Shown in pieces: positions 1 to 7,671 of a stretch of 27,461 nt of DNA. Location of the stretch: positions 1 through 27,461 of the forward strand of contig CABJAN010000034.1 of NCBI GenBank assembly GCA_902363515.1, given 5' to 3'. Source of the stretch: Bacillota bacterium (lineage in GTDB: Bacteria > Bacillota > Clostridia > Lachnospirales > Lachnospiraceae). How positions within the stretch are numbered: position 1 is the first letter of the stretch; each line of letters opens with the position of its first letter. The notes under the pieces are model-generated. The model had not been told where the DNA came from and searched no databases. It saw only the letters and a program-made list of their open reading frames with translations. The translations under genes were made by a program, and so were the position numbers.

Positions 1-60
1 ATGGGGTAGGGGAAGTGCGCCTTTTCAGCGTAGGATTCTAGCAATTTATACACAACAAAA

Positions 61-107
61 GCAAAAAGAGGGATGCAAAAAAACTCAATCAAGTTTTTTC
101 ACATCCC
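61..107 (-). terminator. Rho-independent terminator downstream of tRNA-Thr
   Basis: Arms at 70-75 and 102-107 (GGGATG/CATCCC) continue into AAAAAACT/AGTTTTTT with a six-base loop. On the minus strand the hairpin is followed by CTCTTTTTGC. It lies 12 bases past the tRNA 3' end, so it probably ended the original tRNA transcript and belongs to the chromosome. A short T run on the plus side may make it work in both directions. Confidence 0.7.
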
Positions 108-118
108 CTTTTTCCAGC

Positions 119-160
119 AGCTGCCTAGCGGATTTGAACCGCCGACCTCCGCCTTACCAA
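119..160 (-). other. Prophage attachment site: 3' half of tRNA-Thr(GGT)
   Basis: On the minus strand this stretch folds as the 3' half of a tRNA: anticodon loop TTGGTAA (154-160), 3' side of the anticodon stem GGCGG, variable loop AGGTC, T arm GGCGG-TTCAAAT-CCGCT, acceptor strand AGGCAGC and discriminator T (119). No CCA is encoded. Upstream of 160 the sequence turns AT-rich and no 5' half is present. Temperate phages commonly integrate at tRNA 3' ends, so I read this as the att copy at the lysis-gene end of the prophage; the intact tRNA should lie at the other end, outside the window. The GGT anticodon assignment rests on loop geometry. Confidence 0.8.
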
Positions 161-348
161 ATAAAAAATTCAATTTTATATCTTATATTTTTTGTATATA
201 TTCACTTTTTTAGCCATTTTAGACAATTTTATACATTGTTATGCACATATTTTTTCTAACTTTTCTAGCTTTTTATAACTTTAGTAACCACATAGTAACC
301 AAAAAGATGATACAATATTTTTCCCCAGCATAAAGCCGGGGAATTTTT
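161..348. other. AT-rich non-coding stretch between att site and endolysin
   Basis: Very AT-rich, with no plausible gene. It holds short direct repeats (AGTAACCA near 283 and 293) and the hairpin listed at 321-343. As the inner flank of an att site it may contain integrase or excisionase arm sites, but I cannot identify any. Confidence 0.5.
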
Positions 349-350
349 TT
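321..350. terminator. Terminator hairpin at the end of the lysis genes
   Basis: TTCCCC and GGGGAA arms (321-326, 338-343) enclose a short loop, with a seven-base T run on the plus side. It lies directly after the endolysin stop codon. The U tract is strong only for plus-strand transcripts; on the minus strand the tail is AAATATTG. It may mainly block transcription entering from the chromosome, or work both ways. Confidence 0.55.
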
Positions 351-1419
351 ATTTTACCCTGAGTTTCTGCCCAGCGTAAATCTTGTTTGGATCTGCAATG
401 CCATTAAGCTGCGCAATCTTCTGATATGTAGTGCCGTACTTGACAGCAATGCCAGAAAGTGTATCTCCAGAGCGCACCGTATAGTATACCGCACCGTTGC
501 CTTTTCCGTTAATCTTATCCTGTACTGCTTTGTACTTGCCTCCAAGAACAATCTCTCTGGTCTTTCCATTGCCATATTTGCCTTGCATTACTTCTTTTAC
601 AAGAGTGTCTGTAGATGCGCTTGCTATGTGGTTAATGAAGCCTTGCACTTCCTGATATCTGGTACCAAGGGCGTTCTTTCTATCCTGTCCTGCACCATAT
701 TTCCCCTGCATAACTGCAACCGCAAGGTCTAAAGTTGTACCGGATGGAGCAGGGCTTGGTGTAGGTGCTGGGGTTGGTTTCTGTTCTGCTGCTCCTGCAT
801 ACTTATCCCAGGCCGCCGCATCCATGTAGGCTTTGTTCATGTCCAGGTTTCCATTATAGCCTGGCAATCTTCCGGTACCGCTGTACTGGTGGATAGCAAG
901 GCTCTTAAATGCTCCATAGCCTTTTCCGTCTGTCCATGGTTTGTCCCGATATCCGTTCTGTGGTTTTGCGTTTGGATACTGTGCCATCCACAGTGGGTAT
1001 CCTGCCCGTGCTACGGATGTCCAATCGTACTCTCTTGTAACGGATGCGCTTGTATACAGAAATGCTTTCACACCTGTTTTCTGATATACCCTGTCTAAAA
1101 ATTCTTTTGCCCAGGCAACACCAAGGGAAAGTTCCTCTTCCCAGTCCAATACCAGGATTGCCTTGCCGATATAATTCTGGACATTCTTTACAAAAAAGTC
1201 CGCTTCTGCTATTGCACTTCCCTTACATCCTTTCTCTCTTGCGTAATGGTATACTCCTACTTTCTTTCCGGCATTAATTGCCTGGTTCATGGCCCTGGTG
1301 TAATCTGGATTTACATATCCAGTTCCTCCTGTGGCTTTTACAATTACAAAATCACAAGGAACTACATTTAAGTTAATTCCTTTCTGCCAGCTGCTAATAT
1401 CAATTCCATTCATGCTCAT
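349..1419 (-). CDS. Endolysin, GH25 muramidase with Cpl-7 and LysM domains
   Basis: A 356-residue peptidoglycan hydrolase that cuts the MurNAc-GlcNAc bond to lyse the host at the end of infection. Residues 1-205 form a glycoside hydrolase 25 domain: the opening motif contains D7 and W11, and the LVLDWEEE strand carries candidate catalytic residues D92 and E94. A Pro/Thr-rich linker (about 213-228) leads to two Cpl-7 (CW_7) wall-binding repeats, each with an MQGKYG motif, and then a C-terminal LysM domain (about 312-356) with SGDTLSGIA and GQKLRVK. There is no signal peptide, so export should depend on the holin encoded just upstream. The start has a good AAAGGAAG ribosome binding site. Last gene before the att site. 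Confidence 0.95.
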   Translation of the reverse strand: MSMNGIDISSWQKGINLNVVPCDFVIVKATGGTGYVNPDYTRAMNQAINAGKKVGVYHYAREKGCKGSAIAEADFFVKNVQNYIGKAILVLDWEEELSLGVAWAKEFLDRVYQKTGVKAFLYTSASVTREYDWTSVARAGYPLWMAQYPNAKPQNGYRDKPWTDGKGYGAFKSLAIHQYSGTGRLPGYNGNLDMNKAYMDAAAWDKYAGAAEQKPTPAPTPSPAPSGTTLDLAVAVMQGKYGAGQDRKNALGTRYQEVQGFINHIASASTDTLVKEVMQGKYGNGKTREIVLGGKYKAVQDKINGKGNGAVYYTVRSGDTLSGIAVKYGTTYQKIAQLNGIADPNKIYAGQKLRVK

Positions 1420-1467
1420 ATTTTCTTCCTTTCTGCCGGTTGCGCCGGCGCAACAAAATGGAGGGCC

Positions 1468-1704
1468 TTATTTGCCCTCCGCAACCTCTGGAATACCTGC
1501 CACACTGGTAAGTACGCTTACCACTCCTGCCACTACCGCACTAGATACCACCATCTGCCAATCTACTGCGGAAATGACTGCCCCGGTACCAATCACTGCA
1601 ACGGCTGTCTGTGCCATAGTTTTAACTGCTCGGATTCCTGCTGCTTTTAACCATTTCTTCGTATCTACGGATACTTTTAATACGCAATTCTTAAACATAC
1701 TCAT
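1468..1704 (-). CDS. Phage holin, r1t-type
   Basis: A small membrane protein of about 78 residues expected to permeabilise the membrane so that endolysin reaches the wall. It begins MSMFKN, followed by a charged TKKWLKAAGIRAVKTMAQT segment, then two hydrophobic stretches (AVAVIGTGAVISAV and VVSSAVVAGVVSVLTSVAG). This matches the r1t/phi-LC3 holin pattern. I chose the ATG at 1704, behind AAAGGAG; a second in-frame ATG at 1698 has better spacing from that site and could be used, possibly as a dual-start holin. An upstream in-frame extension to 1794 overlaps the preceding gene and is unlikely. It sits between the XhlA-like gene and the endolysin. Confidence 0.85.
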   Translation of the reverse strand: MSMFKNCVLKVSVDTKKWLKAAGIRAVKTMAQTAVAVIGTGAVISAVDWQMVVSSAVVAGVVSVLTSVAGIPEVAEGK

Positions 1705-1712
1705 TTTCTCCT

Positions 1713-2021
1713 TTACATGCCAATCTGGGAAAAGATAAATCCGACTGTAACGCTGATCACTGCCGTTAGGACATATCCAACGACTTTTCTCCACATTTCC
1801 CCGTCTCTGCTTTCTAACTCTTCCAGCCTGATTTCCTGCCTGGACTGGCTCTGTGCCATCTGCTCTACAGACTGGGCAAGGCTCTGCACAGATGCGGTCA
1901 GTTCGCCAATCTGCCGGACAGTTTCTTCCAAATCACCCAGCCTGTGGTTCATTCTCTTGTGCTCATCTTCCATTCTCCGGCGGAATTCCTCATGCTCCGC
2001 CCTGGTAATAGGTGTGTCCAT
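1713..2021 (-). CDS. XhlA-like lysis/membrane-anchored coiled-coil protein
   Basis: 102 residues. A charged N-terminus is followed by a coiled coil (about 15-75, LGDLEETVRQIGELTASVQS and a Q/S-rich continuation) and one C-terminal membrane segment (about 81-100, VVGYVLTAVISVTVGFIF). This is the layout of XhlA/haemolysin-type proteins that act with holins in Bacillus prophages. The position just upstream of the holin supports a lysis role. Start at ATG 2021 behind AAGGAG. The family call is from architecture, so moderate. Confidence 0.7.
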   Translation of the reverse strand: MDTPITRAEHEEFRRRMEDEHKRMNHRLGDLEETVRQIGELTASVQSLAQSVEQMAQSQSRQEIRLEELESRDGEMWRKVVGYVLTAVISVTVGFIFSQIGM

Positions 2022-2046
2022 ACTCTGTCTCCTTCTGCTTTTTCTG

Positions 2047-2073
2047 CAATAAAATAAGACCCTTTAAGGTCTT
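2047..2073 (-). terminator. Hairpin between tail and lysis genes
   Basis: Arms AAGACC/GGTCTT (2056-2061 and 2068-2073) are followed on the minus strand by ATTTTATTG. It lies between the CBM-bearing protein and the XhlA-like gene and may be a weak terminator or processing site that separates the tail and lysis cassettes. Confidence 0.45.
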
Positions 2074-2130
2074 GCACGTATTTCCATATGTATTTCCTTT
2101 CCTATTTGCTAAACTATATGTCATTTTAGT

Positions 2131-2613
2131 TTACTGCATGATCTCTTTCCAGATTTCTGCTCCAACACCGAATGCTCCCGACTCCCAGACGTTGTTATCT
2201 ACCATAGACTCCCATTTCTTACCGTTATGCGTACATTTAGAGCCTGTCTGCCATTTCACAGGTGGAATGCCATTATAAGGTTCCCATGCAGGACATTCTT
2301 CTGTGACTGGAGGTTCTGGTTCCGGAACTACTGTACCTCCACTTTCTACAGTTTCTTTGATTTTCTGCACTGTAGCACTTAAAGCTGTTACTGTTTCTTC
2401 CAGTGCAATATGCTTTTTAGAGAGTTCTTCAATCTGCTTCTGCAATGGAGCGTTTGAATGTGAAGGGTCTGCATTTGCCTGAGCCAGTGTAATAAGTTCA
2501 TCTCTCTGCTCATCTGTAATTTCACTCTGCACCCACTTTGTATCAATTTTCTTTAAGATATCCCCTAAAGAGTACTCTTTAGAATTAATTACATTTTTAA
2601 AAATTTCGTACAT
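2131..2613 (-). CDS. Phage tail/baseplate protein with C-terminal CBM5/12-like domain
   Basis: 160 residues. The N-terminal 60 residues are charged and helical; a predicted coiled coil (about 57-88) follows, then an acidic Pro-rich linker (PEPEPPVTEE). The C-terminal 50 residues carry the pattern of a carbohydrate-binding module family 5/12 domain: CPAWEPYNGIPPVKWQTGSK, then WESMVDNNVWES and a closing W. Small proteins of this type sit just before lysis cassettes in many Firmicute siphophages and may aid wall or glycan binding. Start at 2613 behind AAAGGAAG. Role inferred; domain likely. Confidence 0.75.
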   Translation of the reverse strand: MYEIFKNVINSKEYSLGDILKKIDTKWVQSEITDEQRDELITLAQANADPSHSNAPLQKQIEELSKKHIALEETVTALSATVQKIKETVESGGTVVPEPEPPVTEECPAWEPYNGIPPVKWQTGSKCTHNGKKWESMVDNNVWESGAFGVGAEIWKEIMQ

Positions 2614-2629
2614 ATGATTCTTCCTTTCT

Positions 2630-5335
2630 TTATAATATTGCTTTGCTAAGAGCTGCTATCTTACCATCTACATAAGATTTTGTATCAACAGTGTATGTAA
2701 GTTCCACGTCTGCGTTTTCATCGTTTGAGATAAGCGTTTCTGGGTGATTAGTATGCAATTTCTTAATACTTAATTTTTCCTCTTCGCTTAGTGGAGTTTT
2801 GATTGGTTCTTTTAATGCGTATATTACATTAGCCCCAACACTTAATTCTCCTGTACTAGACATGTATTCCGTATCAATTGATTCATGATTGTACGAATCA
2901 ATCCTGCCAATTCTCTGAATTCTTTCTGTCGAATTTATCTCATCACAAATCCACTGCTGTCCATTTTTATCCGTGTAATTTCCGTTTGCAATGACTTTTA
3001 TTCCGGCAAGCCCGCCCGGTGGTGTGTTGATTAAAATTTTTTGTTCTGCCTGATACGGTATGAACTCTTTGTGATTTTCAAACGAAATGGAATAGTTTTT
3101 ACTGCTATCCAAATTTAACGGTTCGCCACCAAGGACTAAATATTTTCCAAATTTTGCTTCGACTTTAATTTCGTTATTACCTGGAAATTTTCTTGGTGTT
3201 CCTTTTATTCCATTTTCAGGAAACTCACTTGTATATGTATATAGTGCAAATCTTCTGTTGCTATATAACATTGCATCAGAATTTATTTTCACAACGAACA
3301 TATGTCTAATTCCATCTGGTTTAAGTTCAATTAATCCATCTTGGTTTACATTTCCAAGTCCTATATATTTTGCTAAATTCTTCCCATAAATATTTATAGG
3401 AATTCCACCATTACCTATATTTATTATCTGGCTCGGACTTTCAATTGACGGAACACCGTTCTGCTCACTCTTACCGAATACTCTTAGATTCTGAATCGGC
3501 AACTTTGCACTGTCTTTAACTTGGATTATACCCCCCCCCGAAATTTTCTGACTAATTAAAGCGTTTTGGATTTCGAGGATTTGTTTTTGCAGGGATTGAT
3601 TCTGGTTTAAAAAGAATTCTTTTGTGTCGGCCACATACTCTACTTCCGTCCATGCTCCACACTTAATAGTTGTGTTTGGATAATACGAATGTAGATTTTT
3701 GATTGCATCTTGGTCGGCTTCTGGAAGTGGTTCATAAACGGGCATTTTTAATCGTGCATAAAATTCAACTTTATCTTTTACAGATTGCCACAACTCGTTA
3801 ACTCTGTTCTCTGCTTCTTCTTTTGATGGCTCTGCTCCTGTCCTTGGAAGTGATATATAAATACACTCCTCATTTACTGAAAATACAGTTTTATCTCCGC
3901 TAGAATTTACGTTACTTGCCCAAGCTACCCATGGGAAACAGTTCGACAAAGAAGTGCTGGCTCCGTATTTAAATTTTTTACCACCAATTATTGCTGTAAA
4001 GCAAGCACACCGATAAGGGTTATCTTTTGTTTGAGTAAATACAATATCTTTTTTTAGAAGTGCTTTTTCTACATTTCTTTCAACAGATATTATTCCATTG
4101 TGTTCACAAATTATATCACTTACATATTGTTTTCCATCAATCGTCACATTCCCGCCAGATTCTACCGGAATCCCCCTTAGCGTGATTGGTTTAGAGAGAA
4201 TGGTTTCTTGTTTTTCTAATTCTTTCCCAGCTACTGTTATTTTTGAAATCTCTTTCGATATAATCGGCACTGGCAAAACTGGAGACGGCGTTCCTTCCTG
4301 GGTACTTTCTCCGTATATATTTAACTTTTTAATTAGTAAGCCACTTGAGTCGCTGATATTGCATGGGTTTCCGCTTGCAGTTTCTACGATTGCATCTGCT
4401 TTCCTGTTATCCAGCCCAACTATATCTTCCTTTAGTTTAGCAATGCCCGTTTTATTTTCTTGTATCTGCTCCCGGTCTGCCATAATCTCCTGTGCAGCAC
4501 CTCGCACAGCCTGTACCTGCTTTTCTCCCTCTGCTGAGACATTCCCGACCTGTGTTGTTCCCTCTGCCTGTACCGCTTTAATTGCTTCGGATTTGGCTGT
4601 TTCTACCGCCCTTGTAGCCGTACCCTGTGCTGTCTTAACAGATTCTACAGCAGTAGTTCCGGCAGACTGTACCCGTTCCGTCTGTGTCTGTCCTGCATTG
4701 TTCACATCTGCAAGAGCCTGTTGTGCCTTTAAAGCAAAGTCTCCTACTTCTTTATCTACCTCTGCCTTAGCCTCCTCTACTGCACGCACAGCATTTTCAG
4801 CCGAATGATTCATCATTGCAATTAATTGTTCAACAATATCTTTTGTTTCCTCTTCCACCGCAGTCTGGTCTACTTCCATTCCTTCCAGACATTCGCACTC
4901 ATCGTTTAAGGTCGTATTCCACTCATTTTTTATTGCTCCATCTTCTGTTGTTTTTACTGCACATAAAATAAACTTCACCTTCCCTTTATAAGCAGTTACA
5001 TTTCTCTTAAGGAGCCAAGAAAAAGTAATATTATCTCCTTCTTCTTTCACATCTTCCACAAGATACTGGTCTTTCTTATTTCCAGCATTCTGATAATTTA
5101 TGCGAAGAGAGAAAAGAGATAGGTCTACATTATCTCCAACAATCTTTGGACATTTAAAGTACAATCGGTTTGTCTCCTGGTCTGATTCTGTACCAAGGGT
5201 TCTTTTACTTGTAGGCACTGTAATTATTCGTGTCTCCGTGTTAATCGTACAAAATTCTTCCGTATCTGTGTAGATTTCTGGCTCTTCCTGTATTTCTTCC
5301 AAAAGTTCCTTTTCCAGTTTTTCCAGTTCATTCAT
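2630..5335 (-). CDS. BppU-like baseplate/receptor-binding protein with duplicated C-terminal module
   Basis: 901 residues. Residues about 25-155 resemble the BppU N-terminal baseplate-anchoring domain (a beta-rich segment followed by a conserved Cys-rich end). Residues about 160-310 form an Ala/Glu/Gln-rich coiled coil with TAVESVKTAQGTA-type repeats, as in trimeric fibres. Two related modules follow. Module 1 (about 318-590) has IYGESTQEGTPSP and ends PLPEADQDAIKNLHSYYPNT. Module 2 (about 605-901) has VFGKSEQNGVPSI and ends PLSEEEKLSIKKLHTNHPET. The GKSTQ.GTP motif is frequent in Firmicute phage receptor-binding proteins. A G9 tract joins the modules (separate entry). The start at 5335 has GGAGG nine bases upstream and overlaps the end of the preceding gene by 8 bases. 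Likely binds the cell surface. Confidence 0.75.
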   Translation of the reverse strand: MNELEKLEKELLEEIQEEPEIYTDTEEFCTINTETRIITVPTSKRTLGTESDQETNRLYFKCPKIVGDNVDLSLFSLRINYQNAGNKKDQYLVEDVKEEGDNITFSWLLKRNVTAYKGKVKFILCAVKTTEDGAIKNEWNTTLNDECECLEGMEVDQTAVEEETKDIVEQLIAMMNHSAENAVRAVEEAKAEVDKEVGDFALKAQQALADVNNAGQTQTERVQSAGTTAVESVKTAQGTATRAVETAKSEAIKAVQAEGTTQVGNVSAEGEKQVQAVRGAAQEIMADREQIQENKTGIAKLKEDIVGLDNRKADAIVETASGNPCNISDSSGLLIKKLNIYGESTQEGTPSPVLPVPIISKEISKITVAGKELEKQETILSKPITLRGIPVESGGNVTIDGKQYVSDIICEHNGIISVERNVEKALLKKDIVFTQTKDNPYRCACFTAIIGGKKFKYGASTSLSNCFPWVAWASNVNSSGDKTVFSVNEECIYISLPRTGAEPSKEEAENRVNELWQSVKDKVEFYARLKMPVYEPLPEADQDAIKNLHSYYPNTTIKCGAWTEVEYVADTKEFFLNQNQSLQKQILEIQNALISQKISGGGIIQVKDSAKLPIQNLRVFGKSEQNGVPSIESPSQIINIGNGGIPINIYGKNLAKYIGLGNVNQDGLIELKPDGIRHMFVVKINSDAMLYSNRRFALYTYTSEFPENGIKGTPRKFPGNNEIKVEAKFGKYLVLGGEPLNLDSSKNYSISFENHKEFIPYQAEQKILINTPPGGLAGIKVIANGNYTDKNGQQWICDEINSTERIQRIGRIDSYNHESIDTEYMSSTGELSVGANVIYALKEPIKTPLSEEEKLSIKKLHTNHPETLISNDENADVELTYTVDTKSYVDGKIAALSKAIL
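3531..3539 (-). repeat. Homopolymeric G9 tract in the receptor-binding gene
   Basis: Nine consecutive C on the plus strand read as G9 in the gene, coding the Gly600-602 linker after Ser599, exactly between the two C-terminal modules. In the present frame translation continues through module 2. With eight G the next codons are GTA then TAA; with ten G they are TAT AAT CCA AGT TAA. Both slipped forms therefore stop within about five codons of the tract, leaving a protein of about 602-606 residues with module 1 only. Confidence 0.9.
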
Positions 5336-5639
5336 CCTGTCTCACCTCCACATAATTTGTCCGGATTCTGTAACCTTCACGCACTCCAACTACACATATC
5401 TGGAATGTTCTCCATGTAAGCGCTTCTTCTGGAATCATGCAACTATTATTCTCTAATCTCACAGGATATTCCTCTCCCTGATTACGGAATACTGCAATTT
5501 TCCCACATCCGGCATAATCTTCTGAAAAAGAAAATTCTGCCCGCAGATACCCCTTGCTTCCTTTTACTAAGCCGGAAAAATCACAAGATACATCTTTTTT
5601 AAGCTGCTGTGCTTTTGCTGTAAATTTTAAAGTCCTCAT
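5328..5639 (-). CDS. Small phage baseplate-region protein of unknown function
   Basis: 103 residues from MRTLKFTAKA. The ATG at 5639 is chosen because AAAGGAG lies six bases upstream; the longer in-frame reading to 5681 would overlap the previous gene and has no such site. The protein is predicted beta-rich with four cysteines (CDF, GCGK, NSCM, FQICV) and no clear motif. It sits between the InlB-repeat fibre gene and the BppU-like gene, overlapping the latter's start by 8 bases. The context suggests a small baseplate adaptor or a chaperone for the receptor-binding protein. I do not recognise the family. Confidence 0.7.
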   Translation of the reverse strand: MRTLKFTAKAQQLKKDVSCDFSGLVKGSKGYLRAEFSFSEDYAGCGKIAVFRNQGEEYPVRLENNSCMIPEEALTWRTFQICVVGVREGYRIRTNYVEVRQDE

Positions 5640-5655
5640 ATTTCTCCTTTCTCGT

Positions 5656-7671
5656 TCAATACTTTTGACCATATAATTCAAGTACCTTTAAATTACTTGT
5701 CATCCAAACTCTTATTTTTTTATGATCTTTTGGAAACACATAAACAGTGGTATCCGTTCCCACATTCAACATTTGTTGTACACCGGATGCTTCCGTAGTC
5801 TTCAATAGTGTTGAAACTAAAAAGGTCGCATTATAAAAAAATCCATCATTACGCTTATAAACAAATATAAGCTTTGTATATTCCTCAACGGGAGAATTGA
5901 TAATAATATCTTTCCCGGTTTCGTTTTCGCCGCTCCAAAGCAACTCTGGCTCTAATGTCAAAGAATCTTCTGTAAGAACTTTCTGATCATTTGAGTATAT
6001 ATTTCCAGGAGCTTTAAAATCTCCAGAAGTGTTAAATTCATATTCTTTTCTATTTGCGTATCCTGCTTGCATTCCAGTAACAATATAAACGATATCATCA
6101 CCCGTAACATATGTTTTCTTCATGTCACCAGTCAATGACGCTCCATTAAAATAATTGTCAACGCTGTTTCCGCTTCCAATGATTACAAGCCCCTGTCCTC
6201 CGCATACTTTAAGCCCATCGCCATTTTGATTCCCTTCTACTAATATAATAGGAGTTCTAATCCTTCCTCTTGTAACCATTTCTAATCCTTTTTGTAACCG
6301 CAAAGCATAATTGATATCTGCAACATTTTCTACTTCTGCAGGCTTACCAAAACTTACGCCATTTCCTGTATTTAAAATATCCATAATATAATTCAGATAA
6401 GGAATATCAGATAACTCTGAATTTTCCCCATTAGAATCAGATACTGTTACTCTAAGATTATAAGTTGTTTCTATAGAAAAATTTCCACCAATAATTTTAT
6501 TTACTATCCCCTTCGTCCCAGAAGCACTCACTGTAATGGATGTCCATACCGATTGAGTTGGAAGCTTATACTCAATTTTTATGGAAGTAACTGTTTTATC
6601 TGTTTCCCAGTTAAAAACAACTTTTGCATAAGTACCGTCATCTTTCAGTTTTCCATTTACATCACATCGTTCTACTGTAAAATTCGTTATTCTTGGTTCT
6701 GTGTAAGCTAATTGCCAAATGGCATATAACGTAAGGTTTGCATTTGTACGATAGATATCTCCCGGATTATAAGCAACAGAAGTGGAAGATGATGAGGTTC
6801 CCCATCCTAAAAATGAATAATTCTTTCTCACAGATTCCTGTGTTGACAACGTAATATCTATATCGTGTGTTTTTACCTGTTCGCTGGGCGCACTTGAACC
6901 ACCATTTGCATTATATGTAATAGAATAACCATTTGCTTTCCACACTGCATATAATGTGATATCTTGATTGGCAATATATTGAGCACTTGGCTTGTAAACA
7001 ACCGCTCCGTTTCTTGTGGTCGACCAGCCCTGAAAGGTGTGACCCGCCCTTGAAGGAACTATATTTGAAATCGAAAGAATTTCATCATGGATTTTTGTCT
7101 GAGTATTTGGCGCACCCGAACCACCATTTGCATCATATGTTACTGTATAGGAATGCAAACGCCAGATAGCATATAATGTAAGATTGGCATCAACATTGTA
7201 AGATTGGCCAGGACTATAGTTTGCTCCTGTGCCATCTTGATTTGTGTTCCACGTAACAAACATATAGCCTGCTCTGGTAGGTCTTGTTGTACTAAGTGTA
7301 AGAACACTTCCATACATTTTTGTTTGCGTGCTTGGCGCACCCGAACCACCATTTGCATTATAATAAACATAACTTTTAATTTTTTGTCCGCCACTTCCAA
7401 TAGCAATCTGTTCTGGTCTGATAGCACCCCCACCATAGCGATAACTGCCCGAATGATAAGCAGTTATAATTGGATTGCTTATAGACGAATTACTGTCACT
7501 CTCCCATATTTGCGTTATTTTACGTGTATCTTTAGAAATATTAGGACAATTTGTACGGGATGAACCAGTCGTAGCCAGATATAAATATTCATGAGAGGAC
7601 GAAATTTTAATTAAATCCCCAACTTTGTATCTATAATCTCCATAGTCTATACTATTTACTTGATGTGCCAC
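5656..7671 (-). CDS. Tail fibre/minor structural protein with three InlB B-repeats and DUF859-like region
   Basis: 671 residues starting with GTG, directly after the TAA of the preceding gene. Residues 1-100 are an N-terminal head domain. Three tandem B-repeats of about 70 residues (about 101-320) each have the YNANGGSGAP...GW......Y.......LTLYAIW pattern of the Listeria internalin B-repeat (Flg_new) family. Residues about 322-440 form a Fn3-like module (ITNFTVERCD...YNLRVTVSDSNG), then a NTGNGVSFGKPAE motif as in DUF859-type siphovirus minor structural proteins, and a C-terminal collar region. B-repeats serve as spacers or adhesive modules in bacterial surface proteins; here they probably extend a fibre or bind glycans. 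Confidence 0.8.
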   Translation of the reverse strand: MAHQVNSIDYGDYRYKVGDLIKISSSHEYLYLATTGSSRTNCPNISKDTRKITQIWESDSNSSISNPIITAYHSGSYRYGGGAIRPEQIAIGSGGQKIKSYVYYNANGGSGAPSTQTKMYGSVLTLSTTRPTRAGYMFVTWNTNQDGTGANYSPGQSYNVDANLTLYAIWRLHSYTVTYDANGGSGAPNTQTKIHDEILSISNIVPSRAGHTFQGWSTTRNGAVVYKPSAQYIANQDITLYAVWKANGYSITYNANGGSSAPSEQVKTHDIDITLSTQESVRKNYSFLGWGTSSSSTSVAYNPGDIYRTNANLTLYAIWQLAYTEPRITNFTVERCDVNGKLKDDGTYAKVVFNWETDKTVTSIKIEYKLPTQSVWTSITVSASGTKGIVNKIIGGNFSIETTYNLRVTVSDSNGENSELSDIPYLNYIMDILNTGNGVSFGKPAEVENVADINYALRLQKGLEMVTRGRIRTPIILVEGNQNGDGLKVCGGQGLVIIGSGNSVDNYFNGASLTGDMKKTYVTGDDIVYIVTGMQAGYANRKEYEFNTSGDFKAPGNIYSNDQKVLTEDSLTLEPELLWSGENETGKDIIINSPVEEYTKLIFVYKRNDGFFYNATFLVSTLLKTTEASGVQQMLNVGTDTTVYVFPKDHKKIRVWMTSNLKVLELYGQKY
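6715..7371 (-). repeat. Three tandem InlB-type B-repeats (coding)
   Basis: Three units of about 70-74 codons start near 7371, 7149 and 6930. They share Y..YNANGGS.AP at the start, GW or TW in the middle, and LTLYA.W at the end. At the DNA level the starts share ACCACCATTTGCAT on the plus strand, so the units are recently or conservatively duplicated. Confidence 0.85.

Noticed and set aside
1990..2124. 44-codon minus-strand frame (MTYSLANRKG..) between the CBM protein and the XhlA-like gene
   Set aside because: Its position would suit a small XkdX-like protein, but there is no such motif, the ribosome binding site is poor, it runs through a terminator-like hairpin and it overlaps the next gene's start.
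4098..4808. 236-residue plus-strand frame
   Set aside because: Antisense to the coiled coil and first module of the receptor-binding gene, with no ribosome binding site or protein-like domain.
2630..7671. Diversity-generating retroelement target in the receptor-binding genes
   Set aside because: No reverse transcriptase, template repeat or adenine-biased variable repeat is visible in the window. The G9 tract gives a simpler route to variation.
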